Positions 36,044 to 44,880 of a DNA stretch of 64,000 nt are shown piece by piece. The notes below the pieces were generated by a model that was given only the letters and a program-made list of their open reading frames with translations, searched no databases and was not told the DNA's origin. Numbering within the stretch: position 1 is the stretch's first letter; every line of letters begins with the position of its first letter. Both the position numbers and the translations under genes were made by a program. The stretch comes from Gammaproteobacteria bacterium (GTDB lineage: Bacteria; Pseudomonadota; Gammaproteobacteria; HK1): positions 558,001-622,000 of the forward strand of contig WLWT01000002.1 of assembly GCA_012103455.1 (NCBI GenBank), given 5' to 3'.

Positions 36044-37336
36044 GTGCCTGAAACTACGCCTTATTGGTGGAACGCCATTCGCCCGCCCGCCCTGTTCATG
36101 CAACCGGTGCCCCAGCGTTGTGATGTCGTCGTGGTGGGGGCGGGCTACGCCGGCCTGTCGGCGGCGCTGACCCTGGCCCGGGCTGGCCGCAACGTGCACG
36201 TGTTCGATCGCATGCGTCCAGGTGAGGGAGCCTCCACTCGCAACGGCGGTATCGCCAGCGGTGCGCTGCGGCCAAGCTTTGCCAGTCTTATCGAAAAACT
36301 CGGTGTCGATCGGGCCCGTACCATCTATCTGGAAGCGAAAGTCGCGCGGGAAGACTTGGCTGATTTCATCACGCGCGAGGGCATCAAATGCGACTATCAG
36401 CTCGTGGGCCGCTTTACCGGCGCGTCTTATCAGCGCGATTTCGACGGGCTGCGCATTGATGCGGAGCTACATCAGAAGCACTTCGGCATCAATACCGAGC
36501 TTGTCACGCCGGGCAATATTCAGCGCGAAATCGGCACCGATCGGTATTTCGGTGGTGTGGTCAGGCCGGATATCGCTGGCTTACATCCGGCGAAGTTACA
36601 TGCCGGAATGCTGGCCCTGGCCCGCCAAGCGGGCGCCACGGTTCACGGCGAGACCGCCGTTACCCGGCTTCAGAGCAATGGCAACGGCTTCGACTTGCGG
36701 ACCCTGCGTGGCCCCATTCGCGCGCGCCATGTGGTCGTTGCCACCAACGGCTATGGCGACCGTTCGAATCGATGGTTGCGCAAGCGCTTGGTACCCGTCG
36801 CCAGCCGCATCATCGCGACCGAAGCCATTACCGGGGCGCTCATGGATGAACTGATACCACAGCGGCGCATGCTGGGAGAAACCCGCAATCTCTATCACTA
36901 CTTCAGGCCATCGCCAGACGGTAGCCGCATTCTATTCGGTGGCAGGTGCCCCAATCCCAGGTCCAATCCATTAGCGGGTACGGACAGTCTGCGCCGCGAA
37001 CTGGTACAACTGTTCCCGCGCCTGTCCGCTGCCGGTATCTCCCATTCTTGGTTCGGTTATGTAGCATACAATCGCGATTCCTTGCCACGGTTGTTTGTCC
37101 ACGACGGAGTGCACTACGCGGCGGGATTTTGTGGTTCCGGTGTCGTATGGGCCCGTTGGCTGGGATTAAAAGCCGCCTTGCACATTCTTGGCGATCCCCA
37201 AGCGCAGTCCGCGTTCCACGAAAGAGCACCCAAGGCCGTGCCACTCTATAATGGCAATCCTTGGTTTTTACCTATGGTTACGGGATGGCTGCGCTTCAAA
37301 GACGGGTTAGCGGAGCGCGGTTCGAAGCGGATATAG
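36044..37336 (+). CDS. FAD-dependent amino-acid/amine oxidoreductase (DAO family)
   Basis: A 430-aa flavoprotein. The FAD-binding motif is CDVVVVGAGYAGLSAALTLARAG; STRNGGIASG and the C-terminal FCGSGVVWARWLG complete the DAO fold seen in gamma-glutamylputrescine oxidase and similar deaminating enzymes. The N-terminal PYWWNAIRPP is typical of that subgroup. The start is a GTG at 36044; no strong ribosome-binding site is seen. Only 14 bp separate it from the selenoprotein gene, whose GGAG lies immediately after this stop, so the two are co-transcribed. Substrate not determinable. Confidence 0.85.
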   Translation: MPETTPYWWNAIRPPALFMQPVPQRCDVVVVGAGYAGLSAALTLARAGRNVHVFDRMRPGEGASTRNGGIASGALRPSFASLIEKLGVDRARTIYLEAKVAREDLADFITREGIKCDYQLVGRFTGASYQRDFDGLRIDAELHQKHFGINTELVTPGNIQREIGTDRYFGGVVRPDIAGLHPAKLHAGMLALARQAGATVHGETAVTRLQSNGNGFDLRTLRGPIRARHVVVATNGYGDRSNRWLRKRLVPVASRIIATEAITGALMDELIPQRRMLGETRNLYHYFRPSPDGSRILFGGRCPNPRSNPLAGTDSLRRELVQLFPRLSAAGISHSWFGYVAYNRDSLPRLFVHDGVHYAAGFCGSGVVWARWLGLKAALHILGDPQAQSAFHERAPKAVPLYNGNPWFLPMVTGWLRFKDGLAERGSKRI

Positions 37337-37350
37337 CGGAGTGAAGTCCT

Positions 37351-37566
37351 ATGCGAGTCGAGATCGAATACTGCATGCAGTGAAACTACGAACCTATGGC
37401 TCTCCGTGCGAGAAAATGGTTCGATGCGAAGAGCGCTGATGTCACCCTCATCAAGGGCGGTGGCGGTGTCTTCGAGGTTACCGTTAACGGCACTCTACTG
37501 TTCTCCAAAAAGCAGCTTGGCCGGTTTCCCACCGACGATGAGCTGCAGGGCATGGCTGGAGACTAG
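37351..37566 (+). CDS. SelW-like (Rdx family) selenoprotein with in-frame UGA at CxxU
   Basis: The frame reads MRVEIEYCMQ, TGA (37381-37383), NYEPMALRARKWF and then TLIKGGGGVFEVTVNGTLLFSKKQLGRFPTDDELQGMAGD before TAG, a 71-residue protein. It matches the Rdx/SelW thioredoxin-like fold end to end, with CMQ-UGA at the place of the redox CxxU/CxxC. If UGA is selenocysteine the protein is complete; if it is a stop, the long conserved remainder would have no start. GGAG lies ten bases before the ATG. A hairpin suited to a bacterial SECIS begins five bases after the UGA. Family role is thiol redox; partners unknown. No selenocysteine-machinery gene is in the window. Confidence 0.8.
37389..37423 (+). 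promoter_or_regulatory. Probable bacterial SECIS hairpin of the SelW-like gene
   Basis: CGAACC (37389-37394) pairs with GGTTCG (37418-37423), and within it TCTC (37401-37404) pairs with GAGA (37410-37413) around a CGTGC apical loop. The loop G is about 22 nt after the UGA and is one of the first two loop bases, as bacterial SECIS elements need. It lies inside the coding sequence, which is usual in bacteria. Confidence 0.6.
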
Positions 37567-37867
37567 AGGGCGCCTGGACAGTGCTCTTGCGTGGGCTTCA
37601 TCCCAGTTGGTCTATCGAGAACCGCGGCAGCCGTGCGCAGCGAACGTGCGGACGAGTTCGCGCTGTCTTTCCACATCGCCGACCAACCATTGGCATCGCT
37701 GCACCCAATTGGCATCGCTGGTGGCGCTCTCCAGCACCTGAACTAGCGATTCGCCAGGGGCGATCAGTGCTTTTAACCGATCCACACCCTGATTGGCGGC
37801 TGGCTGATCGCTCCATTGGCTGGCGCCATCCTGGAGCCGCGGCGTTCGCCCGGCCCGTTCGCCCGAC
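37567..37867. other. Spacer with an unidentified minus-strand fragment
   Basis: The minus frame at about 37612-37850 reads GVDRLKALIAPGESLVQVLE and VQRCQWLVGDVERQRELVRTF, which looks like real, possibly helical coding sequence, but I cannot assign a family and no start signal is evident. It directly follows the desaturase on the minus strand. Confidence 0.35.
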
Positions 37868-38836
37868 CTAAGTGGCAGCCACCTTCGGCGTGGGATCATC
37901 GAAGATAAGGGCGGCGGCCTGGCCGATGGTGCGTACTTCTGCGTCTTCCAGCAGTCCTAGCTGGCGCAATTCTTCATGGCACCGCGGCAGATTATAGTGG
38001 GGTATCGCCGGATACAGATGATGCTCGATGTGATAGTTGACGTAGTGCGGAAACATCAATCCGAGTAGCCAACGCGGCCCCAGGTTGGTGCGCGATGCCG
38101 TGAGTGTAGAGCTTGTGTCCGTCACAGCACCATGCTCCAAGATGCCCCTGAAGCGCAATAAAGCTTGCAAAGAAGTGAGTAACGGCAGTAACCAGAGCAC
38201 CAGGTACTCGACGCCAAACCCCAACGCAAAAGCTATGCTGGGTGCGCCTATATGGAACAGAACCACTACCCAACGATCGCCTATGGCCTCCTCGCGCAAC
38301 CGCGGCGAGGTGTCGTCCAGGGGTCTTGCCATAGAGGGCGCACCGAAAAAATAAGCATAAGTCTTCGGTGCCGTCAGACCCATCAGATCGCGGGCCAGCT
38401 TTTTCAACAGATAAAGCCGGCCCCGCGGATAGCCGCCGTGGATCGGCATATCCGGATCGCTTTTGCCGTAGAGATCGTTGTGATGCAGCCGGTGAACGAC
38501 CCGGTAGCTGCACATGGAAACGCCTACGATGGAACCCAAAAACCGCCCCGCCACATCGTTGAGAGTACGGTTTTTAAATAATCGGTAATGAGCCGCATCG
38601 TGGGCCAACACAAAACACGCTTGCTGCCTCGAGGTGATTAAAACCAGGGCCGGGATCACCACCCATGGCGACCACCAGATCACGGCTGCCATGATGGTCA
38701 AAGCGAGCAGTGAGAGCGTCACTGTTACCGACACCCACGCCAGGCCGTCATGCATCCGGGTCAACTCAGCCAACACGTCTTTGGGCAGTGGCCGTCTTCG
38801 CCGGCCATCGCCGTGAAACTCTTCCCCTGCTTGCAT
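37868..38836 (-). CDS. Membrane fatty acid desaturase
   Basis: A 322-aa integral membrane di-iron desaturase. The three His boxes are HDAAH (about 99-103), HRLHH (about 136-140) and HIEHHLYPAIPHYNLP (about 265-280), and several hydrophobic segments lie between them (VTVTLSLLALTIMAAVIWW, ITSRQQACFVL). This family introduces double bonds into acyl lipids or hydroxylates related molecules at the membrane. It is a stand-alone gene here; the start MQAGEEF at 38836 is the first ATG in frame. Confidence 0.88.
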   Translation of the reverse strand: MQAGEEFHGDGRRRRPLPKDVLAELTRMHDGLAWVSVTVTLSLLALTIMAAVIWWSPWVVIPALVLITSRQQACFVLAHDAAHYRLFKNRTLNDVAGRFLGSIVGVSMCSYRVVHRLHHNDLYGKSDPDMPIHGGYPRGRLYLLKKLARDLMGLTAPKTYAYFFGAPSMARPLDDTSPRLREEAIGDRWVVVLFHIGAPSIAFALGFGVEYLVLWLLPLLTSLQALLRFRGILEHGAVTDTSSTLTASRTNLGPRWLLGLMFPHYVNYHIEHHLYPAIPHYNLPRCHEELRQLGLLEDAEVRTIGQAAALIFDDPTPKVAAT

Positions 38837-38992
38837 GGTTAACCGCCTAGGTAATACTTATGGGCCAATACTTATGGGCCAACTGGCCAACACCTGCGGT
38901 AGTTTAACTCTAACATCGCGCCCGCACGATGCATCCGACTGGTGCATTATGGACAGTTAATGTGGCGACAGCGAAGGTCAAGGAAATACTCG

Positions 38993-39760
38993 ATGAATCT
39001 TTTCGACTTAAGCGGCAAAGTAGCCATCGTTACCGGTGGCAACGGCGGCATCGGTCTCGGCATGGCGCGGGGTATGGCCAGGGCGGGCGCTTCCATCGCA
39101 GTGGCAGCGCGCAATGCGGTGAAGAATGCGGCCGCCGTAGCGGAGTTGGACCCATTGGGCGCTGGACGCTGCATCGCCGTCGAGGTAGATATTACCGACA
39201 GTGCCAGTATCAGCAGCATGGTCGAAGCGGTAGTCCGCCAACTCGGCGGCATCAACATCCTCGTCAACAATGCCGGCACTAATATCCGCCAGCGGCCAGA
39301 AGCGTTAGCCGAGGCCGACTGGCACACGGTTATCAACACTAATCTTTCGAGCGCGTTTCTTTGTAGCAAAGCCTGCTATCCGTCGCTGCAAGCGGCCGGC
39401 GGTGGCAAAGTGATGAACAATGGCTCCATGCTTTCCATCTTCGGCTCGCCGTGGGGCCCCGCGTACGCCGCCAGCAAAGGTGGCATGGTCCAACTCACCA
39501 AATCCTTGGCCACGGCATGGGCCGCCGACAATATCCAGGTGAACTGCTTCTTACCCGGATGGATTGACACGGAGTTGACCCAGCGGGCGAGACAAGACGT
39601 CGATGGCTTGCATGATCACGTACTCAAGAGGACCCCGGCCGAGCGCTGGGGTCATATTGACGACTTCCAAGGCATCGCCGTATTTCTGGCGAGCGCCGCT
39701 TCCGATTTCGTGACGGGTGCGGCGATTCCGATCGACGGTGGTTTTTCGGTCAACATTTGA
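38993..39760 (+). CDS. Short-chain dehydrogenase/reductase (glucose/gluconate dehydrogenase-like)
   Basis: A 255-aa classical SDR: TGGNGGIG at the cofactor site (residues 14-21), NNAGT, the catalytic Ser in NNGSMLS and YAASKGG (Tyr and Lys), and PGWIDTEL after them. It resembles 2-deoxy-D-gluconate 3-dehydrogenase and related sugar/polyol enzymes; the exact substrate is unknown. Start ATG 38993 follows AAGGA. A MITE-like element lies about 100 bp downstream. Confidence 0.85.
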   Translation: MNLFDLSGKVAIVTGGNGGIGLGMARGMARAGASIAVAARNAVKNAAAVAELDPLGAGRCIAVEVDITDSASISSMVEAVVRQLGGINILVNNAGTNIRQRPEALAEADWHTVINTNLSSAFLCSKACYPSLQAAGGGKVMNNGSMLSIFGSPWGPAYAASKGGMVQLTKSLATAWAADNIQVNCFLPGWIDTELTQRARQDVDGLHDHVLKRTPAERWGHIDDFQGIAVFLASAASDFVTGAAIPIDGGFSVNI

Positions 39761-39867
39761 CCATCGGCGCGAGGGACGATGGGCCCCGGATCGCAGCACA
39801 AACGCCACTAGGGCGGTGTTTCGGTGATCGCCTCATGCCGACGGCACGAAGGTACTAAGCGAATAAA

Positions 39868-40009
39868 AAGCATCTTAAAAAAATGCACTTTTTCCGCGAT
39901 GGCGGCGTCAGTTCCGTGCTCGAATCCTCAGGTATCACCTATACACTGCGGTTGCGCGCGCGGTGCTTCCTTGCACTCACGAAAAAATGACTATTTTTGG
40001 CAGGTGCCC
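39868..40009 (+). repeat. MITE-like inverted-repeat element, copy C (142 bp)
   Basis: Begins AAGCATCTTAAAAAAATGCAC and ends with the complement of GGGCACCTGCCAAAAATAGT. TAAA flanks both ends (39864-39867 and 40010-40013), a 4-bp target duplication. Its right end supplies the stop codon region of the gene at 40009. Confidence 0.82.
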
Positions 40010-40866
40010 TAAACACCAACTGAACGAACCACATCTGCCACCGCTGACTGAAGCGCCTGCAGTGCATTTTTATCATAAGCAGGGGTAAGCCCCACCTTGA
40101 GTGACTCGGCGTAAGCGCGCCTGGAACAGCGCATGATGAGGCCCGCATTGACTTCGATCTGAATGGCCTGCAGCGGCTGTTCGGCCCTGCCGAACCGGCG
40201 TACCACGGCACCGCCCCTATAACCCGATAAGTCTGCCGTGCAGGCAAAACCATGTCCTCTTAACACCTGCTGCACTGCATGGGTGAGATCAGGATGACAA
40301 TACTTGCCCAGCCCAGTGCCTAGTACCACTTCATAGCCGTCCAAGCGCCGGGGGCTGCCGGTGTGACCATCAATGAGCAACGCTTGTCCCGCTGCCGCCA
40401 GCCAGCTATCCGTGTGAGCTTCAAGGGCAATGTAGTAGGGATCATAAAACCGGCACAGCCACCACTGCGCCCGTGCTGGCGACAGGGGCCATTTGAGCAC
40501 CGGGTTGTTATAGAGGGTGTGAGTCCTGAACACACCCTTCTTTGAACGCACCTCGCCGTCCTTGCACTGGAAGTCATCGCGGCGGCGGTTCAAGTCCACG
40601 AACAATCTGGAGTAGGGCGTTGCGATAACGGTGGCCCCCTGCCGGTGTAGCTCACCGTAAATCCGATCGGCGAAAGCATCTGCGTATCCGAAGCGAAAAG
40701 AGCGGTACATCCGATCAGCATAGTCCTCATCGGTAATACACGGTAAGGGAGCGCAACCGAAATGGGGAATGCTGACGATTACGGGTACGGCCTGCCCCGG
40801 AGCAGGTAAGCGGATAATGGGAAAATCGGCGGTCACGGACCGGCTGTTACGGACAGTCGCCGGCAT
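40009..40866 (-). CDS. N-formylglutamate amidohydrolase-like protein
   Basis: A 285-aa HutG/FGase-family zinc hydrolase: VIVSIPHFG (with the metal His), YSRLFVDLNR and LLIDGHTGS are the conserved blocks. The family removes formyl groups from N-formylamino acids; here the gene is last in a peptide-type importer operon, so deformylation of an imported substrate is a reasonable guess. The ATG at 40866 is used; a TTG nine bases upstream is possible. The stop (TAG at 40009-40011) is created by the target duplication and end of MITE copy C, so a few C-terminal residues may have been replaced. Confidence 0.8.
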   Translation of the reverse strand: MPATVRNSRSVTADFPIIRLPAPGQAVPVIVSIPHFGCAPLPCITDEDYADRMYRSFRFGYADAFADRIYGELHRQGATVIATPYSRLFVDLNRRRDDFQCKDGEVRSKKGVFRTHTLYNNPVLKWPLSPARAQWWLCRFYDPYYIALEAHTDSWLAAAGQALLIDGHTGSPRRLDGYEVVLGTGLGKYCHPDLTHAVQQVLRGHGFACTADLSGYRGGAVVRRFGRAEQPLQAIQIEVNAGLIMRCSRRAYAESLKVGLTPAYDKNALQALQSAVADVVRSVGV

Positions 40867-40949
40867 AGGCGCCAAAAAAGAAAATGCCGGGAAAAAGCGC
40901 GCCTAGGACCAAGCCTAGCCCGCAGCGGACTGGACGGGAAGCGGTGAGC

Positions 40950-41849
40950 TTACTGATCGCGCAGCTTCGGATCGAGTACGTCGCGCAGGGCATCGCCAAA
41001 AAGGTTAAAACCGAACACGGCCAGGGAAATGGCGATGCCGGGGAATATGGGCACCCAAGGCGCAGATTCGGCGAATTCCTCGGCGCCCGAACGCAGCATC
41101 AACCCCCAGGCCGGCGTCGGCTCCTGCACCCCCAATCCAAGGAAGGTCAACGATGCCTCAGCCAAAATAGCTTGCCCTAGAAAAGTGGTCCACATGATGA
41201 GGAACGGCGCGATAACATTGGGCGCCATGTGCCGCAACACGATGCGATGGTGGCCGAAGCCGCAGGCCCGGGCCGCATCCACATAAGGGATCTCGCGGAT
41301 GGATAGTGCCGTAGAGCGCACCACCCGGGCGCAGTTGGGCAATAGCGGTATGGTGATGGCGAGCATCACATACCAAATGGAATCGGTACCTAAAACGGCA
41401 ACGATGGCCAGCGCCAGAATAATGCCGGGGAAAGCGATGAGTACATCGACCACCCGCTGCAAGAGAATATCGACCTTACCGCCGAAATAAGCGCTGGTAA
41501 CCCCTACCAGCAATCCGCCCAGAGCCGCCGCCGTGGCACAGACGAAACCGACCAGCATGGCGGTGCGTGCGCCCCAGACGATGCGCGAGAAGATATCCCG
41601 GCCGAATTCATCGGTGCCTAGCAGATGCGCCGCCGCCGGCGGGCTGAACATAGCATCGAAATCATTCTCCTCCGGATCGTATTGCGCGATTTCCGGGGCG
41701 AATATGGCCGCGAAGATCATAACGATCACCACCAGCAAACCCGCCGCGCCTAGCGGTTGACGTTTGGCCATGGAACCCAGCCTGTAGAGCAAGGGCCGGC
41801 GATCGACAACGTCTTCTTCGAATGCGGCTTGGGAGCCTAGTACTGCCAT
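40950..41849 (-). CDS. dppC: Peptide-type ABC transporter permease (DppC/OppC)
   Basis: About 299 aa with six predicted membrane segments. The N-terminal GAAGLLVVIVMIFAAIFAPEIAQYDP and HLLGTDEFGRDIFSRIVWGAR are typical DppC features, and DAARACGFGHHRIVLRHMAPNVIAP is the cytoplasmic EAA loop. The ATG at 41849 follows AGGAAAGAG; the frame also has an ATG at 41873. It lies 29-60 bp behind dppB in the same operon. The name refers to the family; the actual substrate is unknown. Confidence 0.87.
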   Translation of the reverse strand: MAVLGSQAAFEEDVVDRRPLLYRLGSMAKRQPLGAAGLLVVIVMIFAAIFAPEIAQYDPEENDFDAMFSPPAAAHLLGTDEFGRDIFSRIVWGARTAMLVGFVCATAAALGGLLVGVTSAYFGGKVDILLQRVVDVLIAFPGIILALAIVAVLGTDSIWYVMLAITIPLLPNCARVVRSTALSIREIPYVDAARACGFGHHRIVLRHMAPNVIAPFLIMWTTFLGQAILAEASLTFLGLGVQEPTPAWGLMLRSGAEEFAESAPWVPIFPGIAISLAVFGFNLFGDALRDVLDPKLRDQ

Positions 41850-41907
41850 GGGGCTCTTTCCTGTTAACTTCATGGGGCCTTGAGGAGCGAATCACTCAGG
41901 CGGCCTA

Positions 41908-42879
41908 TTAGCTATAACGAATGCGTGGATCCAACCAACCGTAGACGATGTCTATGAACAAGTTGGTGATCACGAAGACGAAGACGACGAGCATGACCAG
42001 CGCTTGGGTCATGACGTAGTCGTGCGCCCCCACCGAATCGACGAATAGTTGGCCTAGACCGTTCAAGTTGAACACCTGCTCAGTCACCACTAAACCGCCG
42101 ATCAGGAAGGCGAATTCGATACCGATAAGAGTAACCACCGGCAACATGGCATTTTTTAGCGCATGGCGAACACGGATAACACGTTCGATGAGCCCTTTGG
42201 CCCGGGCGGTGCGAATATAATCCTCGCGCAGCACCTCCAGCATGGCCGAGCGGGTCATGCGGGTGATAACGGCGGAGGTGCGGTAACCCGTCGCCAATGC
42301 CGGCCAGATAAGTTGTGAGAGGTTGTAGAGCGGATCTTCCCAAATCGGTTTGAAGTCAACCGGCGGCATCCAAGGTTCACCCAGCACATTTTGCGTGAAC
42401 ACCAAGATGAATAAGATAAACATGATGCCCAACCAAAATGACGGCACCGCCACCCCAGCGATGGCGATGGTCCGCACCAGGTAATCCACCCAGGTATTTT
42501 GATGAATGGCTGACAAGACCCCTAGTGGTAGGGCGATGATGATAGACACTATCGTTGTCATGACCGCTAACTGCAGCGTTAGCTGAAAGCGCAAACTCAC
42601 CTCATGACCGATGGTTTTGCCGGTCCACATGGAGTTACCCGGATTGAAGGTCACCATGCCGACCATGAAATCGGTGAATTGAACGGCGATAGACTTATTG
42701 AGTCCTAGCTCTTCGCGGCAGATCTCGAATTGCTCTTCGCTGACCGCGGCGCCTTCGCCGCCTAGCTTGACATCGCAGATATCGCCTGGCACCAAGCGCA
42801 TCAGGCAAAACACCAATACCCCCGCCCCAAACAGCGTCGGGATCATCAGGAGCATCCGATTCATGACGTATTTGTACAT
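41908..42879 (-). CDS. dppB: Peptide-type ABC transporter permease (DppB/OppB)
   Basis: A 323-aa permease beginning MYKYVMNRMLLMIPTLFGAGVLVFCLMRLVPGD, the standard DppB start. The EAA loop is EDYIRTARAKGLIERVIRVRHALKNAMLPVVTLIG and the C-terminus ends DIVYGWLDPRIRYS. An unusual insertion of about 40 residues after residue 30 (CDVKLGGEGAAVSEEQFEI) gives an extended first periplasmic loop. It follows the binding protein gene across a strong hairpin. Confidence 0.88.
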   Translation of the reverse strand: MYKYVMNRMLLMIPTLFGAGVLVFCLMRLVPGDICDVKLGGEGAAVSEEQFEICREELGLNKSIAVQFTDFMVGMVTFNPGNSMWTGKTIGHEVSLRFQLTLQLAVMTTIVSIIIALPLGVLSAIHQNTWVDYLVRTIAIAGVAVPSFWLGIMFILFILVFTQNVLGEPWMPPVDFKPIWEDPLYNLSQLIWPALATGYRTSAVITRMTRSAMLEVLREDYIRTARAKGLIERVIRVRHALKNAMLPVVTLIGIEFAFLIGGLVVTEQVFNLNGLGQLFVDSVGAHDYVMTQALVMLVVFVFVITNLFIDIVYGWLDPRIRYS

Positions 42880-42967
42880 AGAAGCGCTTACCGAATCGTA
42901 CCGGTGACGAACTGGCGCCGAGGACCGGCGTGGCTAGGCGTTCGAACTCAATTCCCCCGGCGCCAAA

Positions 42968-43000
42968 CACCCCGGCGGCGGGTAACCCGCTGCCGGGGTG
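42968..43000 (-). terminator. Long perfect hairpin between the binding protein and permease genes
   Basis: A near-perfect 16-bp stem (42968-42983 with 42985-43000; CACCCCGGC pairs GCCGGGGTG and GCGGGT pairs ACCCGC) lies 11 bp after the binding-protein stop. On the minus strand it is followed by TTT then GGCG, so it is probably an intercistronic stabilising/attenuating hairpin giving more binding protein than permease. Confidence 0.6.
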
Positions 43001-43010
43001 GCGGTTCAAC

Positions 43011-44657
43011 TCAGAGATCCAGCCAGACTTGATCCAGATGCTGGTTCAGGTAGTGGCTCGGAGCGATCTTCCAGCCCTTCACGTAGGAGCGGTGGGGGTT
43101 GATCTTGTTCCACCACAAGGTGAGCCCCTCGTGGGCGCCGTCCTGGATAACGATTCTCTCGAACTCACGCATGATGGCGCGCTGCTCGTCGAGGTCGTTG
43201 GACTTGTTCATCTTCACGAACAGGTCTTCCAGTGCCTGGTCCTCATAGTTGCCCCGGTTGTTCGGCGCTGAACCCAGATATTTGGACACGTCGATCAACG
43301 GGTTGACGATGGACTGACAGTTGGCGTCGGTCACACCTTCGAACTCATGGCTGCGCATCGCTTTGAACCACTGCGGTGTGGGTACCACGTGCTGCTTCAC
43401 CTTGACACCGATCTTCTTCCACTCACCGATGAGCCAGGTACCGATGTAGCGGTAAGGCTGATCACTGGCGCGGTTGGTCAAAGTGAACTTCAGCTTGGCA
43501 TGACCAGCCTCGGCCAACAGCTTCTTGGCGGCGGCGCGGCTCGCCTCGATATCCGCCCAGAAGCCTTCGAGCTTTTGCAACTCTTCCTTGCTGGCGGCCA
43601 ACGGATGGCTTGGGAAGACGATACCCGCAGCGGTTTTCACGATAGCGATCTGAGACAAGCTCTTCTCCGCCGCCCAGCGATCGACCGCCAGGTTCAGCGC
43701 GCGGCGTACACGCACATCCTTGAACGGACCCCAGCCATGGTTCAGGGTGTAGAGCAGGCCGCAGTTCCAGTCACTGGTTTGTACGGTGATGCCCTCACCC
43801 AGGGCCTCGACTAGAGAATCACGCTGCTTCGGCGGAAAGCCGCGGAACTCGATGGCGGCACGGTTGCCGCGTATGGCTTGCACGCGGTTAGCCATCTTCG
43901 GCGCGGAAATGGACTTGAAGCCATCAAGGTACGGCTTGCCGTGATGATGATAACCCTGGTGGCGCTTGCCTTCGACGAAAGCGCCCGGCTGGTGTTGCAC
44001 GAAGGAGAACGCGCCGGTGCCATTGACGTTCTTTTGGTGCCACTTGTAGCCGTATAGAGGATCTTTATCCGCCGGATCCTGACGCTCTATGTCTTTCTTG
44101 GCGTAGACAAAGTTAAACGGCATGCCAGCGGCACCGATGAACGCACCGGAGGGATATTTCAGCTTGAACACCACGGTGTAGTCATCGGGGGCGGTGACCG
44201 AATCGACCATCTTGAAGAAGGCGACACGCGAGCTGCGCACACCTTCCGGCGGGAAAATGATCTTTTGGAAAGTAGCCACGATATCGTGGGCAGTCAACGG
44301 TGTGCCGTCATGGAAACTCACGTTCTTACGAATGTTGAAGGTATATCGCAGACCATCAGAGCCCGGATCACCGGCCAGCGGCACTTCGCCATAACACAGA
44401 TCGCAGACAAAATCGGTCGGCGATTGCGGGTTATCGGGGTTGATCCGGAACAGCAGGCTGTAGAATGGCCGGATCGGGTGAATCATGCCAAACGTGGTTT
44501 CGGCATGACCGTCGTAGCTCGGGATCTTCGAGCCCACAACGAAGTTGAGAACACCACCGCGCTTGGGTTCTTGTGCCATTGCTGGCGCCGCCGACCAAAG
44601 CGCGAGCGCTGAGCCTAGGCTTGCGGCGAGTACGCTCTTAGTGAGCTTTGAGTTCAT
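43011..44657 (-). CDS. Peptide-type ABC transporter substrate-binding protein (SBP family 5)
   Basis: A 548-aa periplasmic protein with signal peptide MNSKLTKSVLAASLGSALALWSAAPAMAQ. Family-5 signatures are RGGVLNFVVGS, YTFNIRKNVSFHDGTPLTAHDIVATFQ, FKDVRVRRALNLAVDR and AKKLLAEAG. AGGAGG eleven bases before the ATG is intact. Immediately upstream, an IS5-type fragment begins at about 44673, so the former promoter or upstream genes are cut off from it. The ATPase genes of the same transporter lie beyond the IS island at 52-54 kb. Confidence 0.9.
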   Translation of the reverse strand: MNSKLTKSVLAASLGSALALWSAAPAMAQEPKRGGVLNFVVGSKIPSYDGHAETTFGMIHPIRPFYSLLFRINPDNPQSPTDFVCDLCYGEVPLAGDPGSDGLRYTFNIRKNVSFHDGTPLTAHDIVATFQKIIFPPEGVRSSRVAFFKMVDSVTAPDDYTVVFKLKYPSGAFIGAAGMPFNFVYAKKDIERQDPADKDPLYGYKWHQKNVNGTGAFSFVQHQPGAFVEGKRHQGYHHHGKPYLDGFKSISAPKMANRVQAIRGNRAAIEFRGFPPKQRDSLVEALGEGITVQTSDWNCGLLYTLNHGWGPFKDVRVRRALNLAVDRWAAEKSLSQIAIVKTAAGIVFPSHPLAASKEELQKLEGFWADIEASRAAAKKLLAEAGHAKLKFTLTNRASDQPYRYIGTWLIGEWKKIGVKVKQHVVPTPQWFKAMRSHEFEGVTDANCQSIVNPLIDVSKYLGSAPNNRGNYEDQALEDLFVKMNKSNDLDEQRAIMREFERIVIQDGAHEGLTLWWNKINPHRSYVKGWKIAPSHYLNQHLDQVWLDL

Positions 44658-44672
44658 CGTTTTCCTCCTAGG

Positions 44673-44880
44673 GCCTGTTAGAACTAAATGTATGATAGAT
44701 TTCGCGTATGGAAATCACCGCATCGCAATTTAACATTATTCAAAAACCTCTTTCTGTTCAAAGAGATAACGTCAAAATACCCAATTTACTGGTGTTGAAC
44801 GCCATTTTGTATGTCGCTGAGCACGGTTGCAAGTGGCGAGGTTTGCCGAAAAAGTTTGGCCATTGGCACGGCATTTATAC
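44673..44880 (+). pseudogene. 5' end of an IS5-family element (first of two)
   Basis: The terminus CCTGTTAGAACTAAATGTAT leads into the transposase start MEITASQFNIIQ and then LQVLNAIL-like and LYVAEHGCKWRGLPKKFGHW. At about 44880 the frame leaves the IS5 sequence and enters the IS630 relic, so the element is truncated. The same 5' end occurs in opposite orientation at 52029-52095, and the two bound the island. Confidence 0.65.

Noticed and set aside
37406..37741. A 111-codon open frame overlapping the SelW-like gene
   Set aside because: It is a different frame through the conserved Rdx region and beyond and has no family; the SelW frame explains the sequence.
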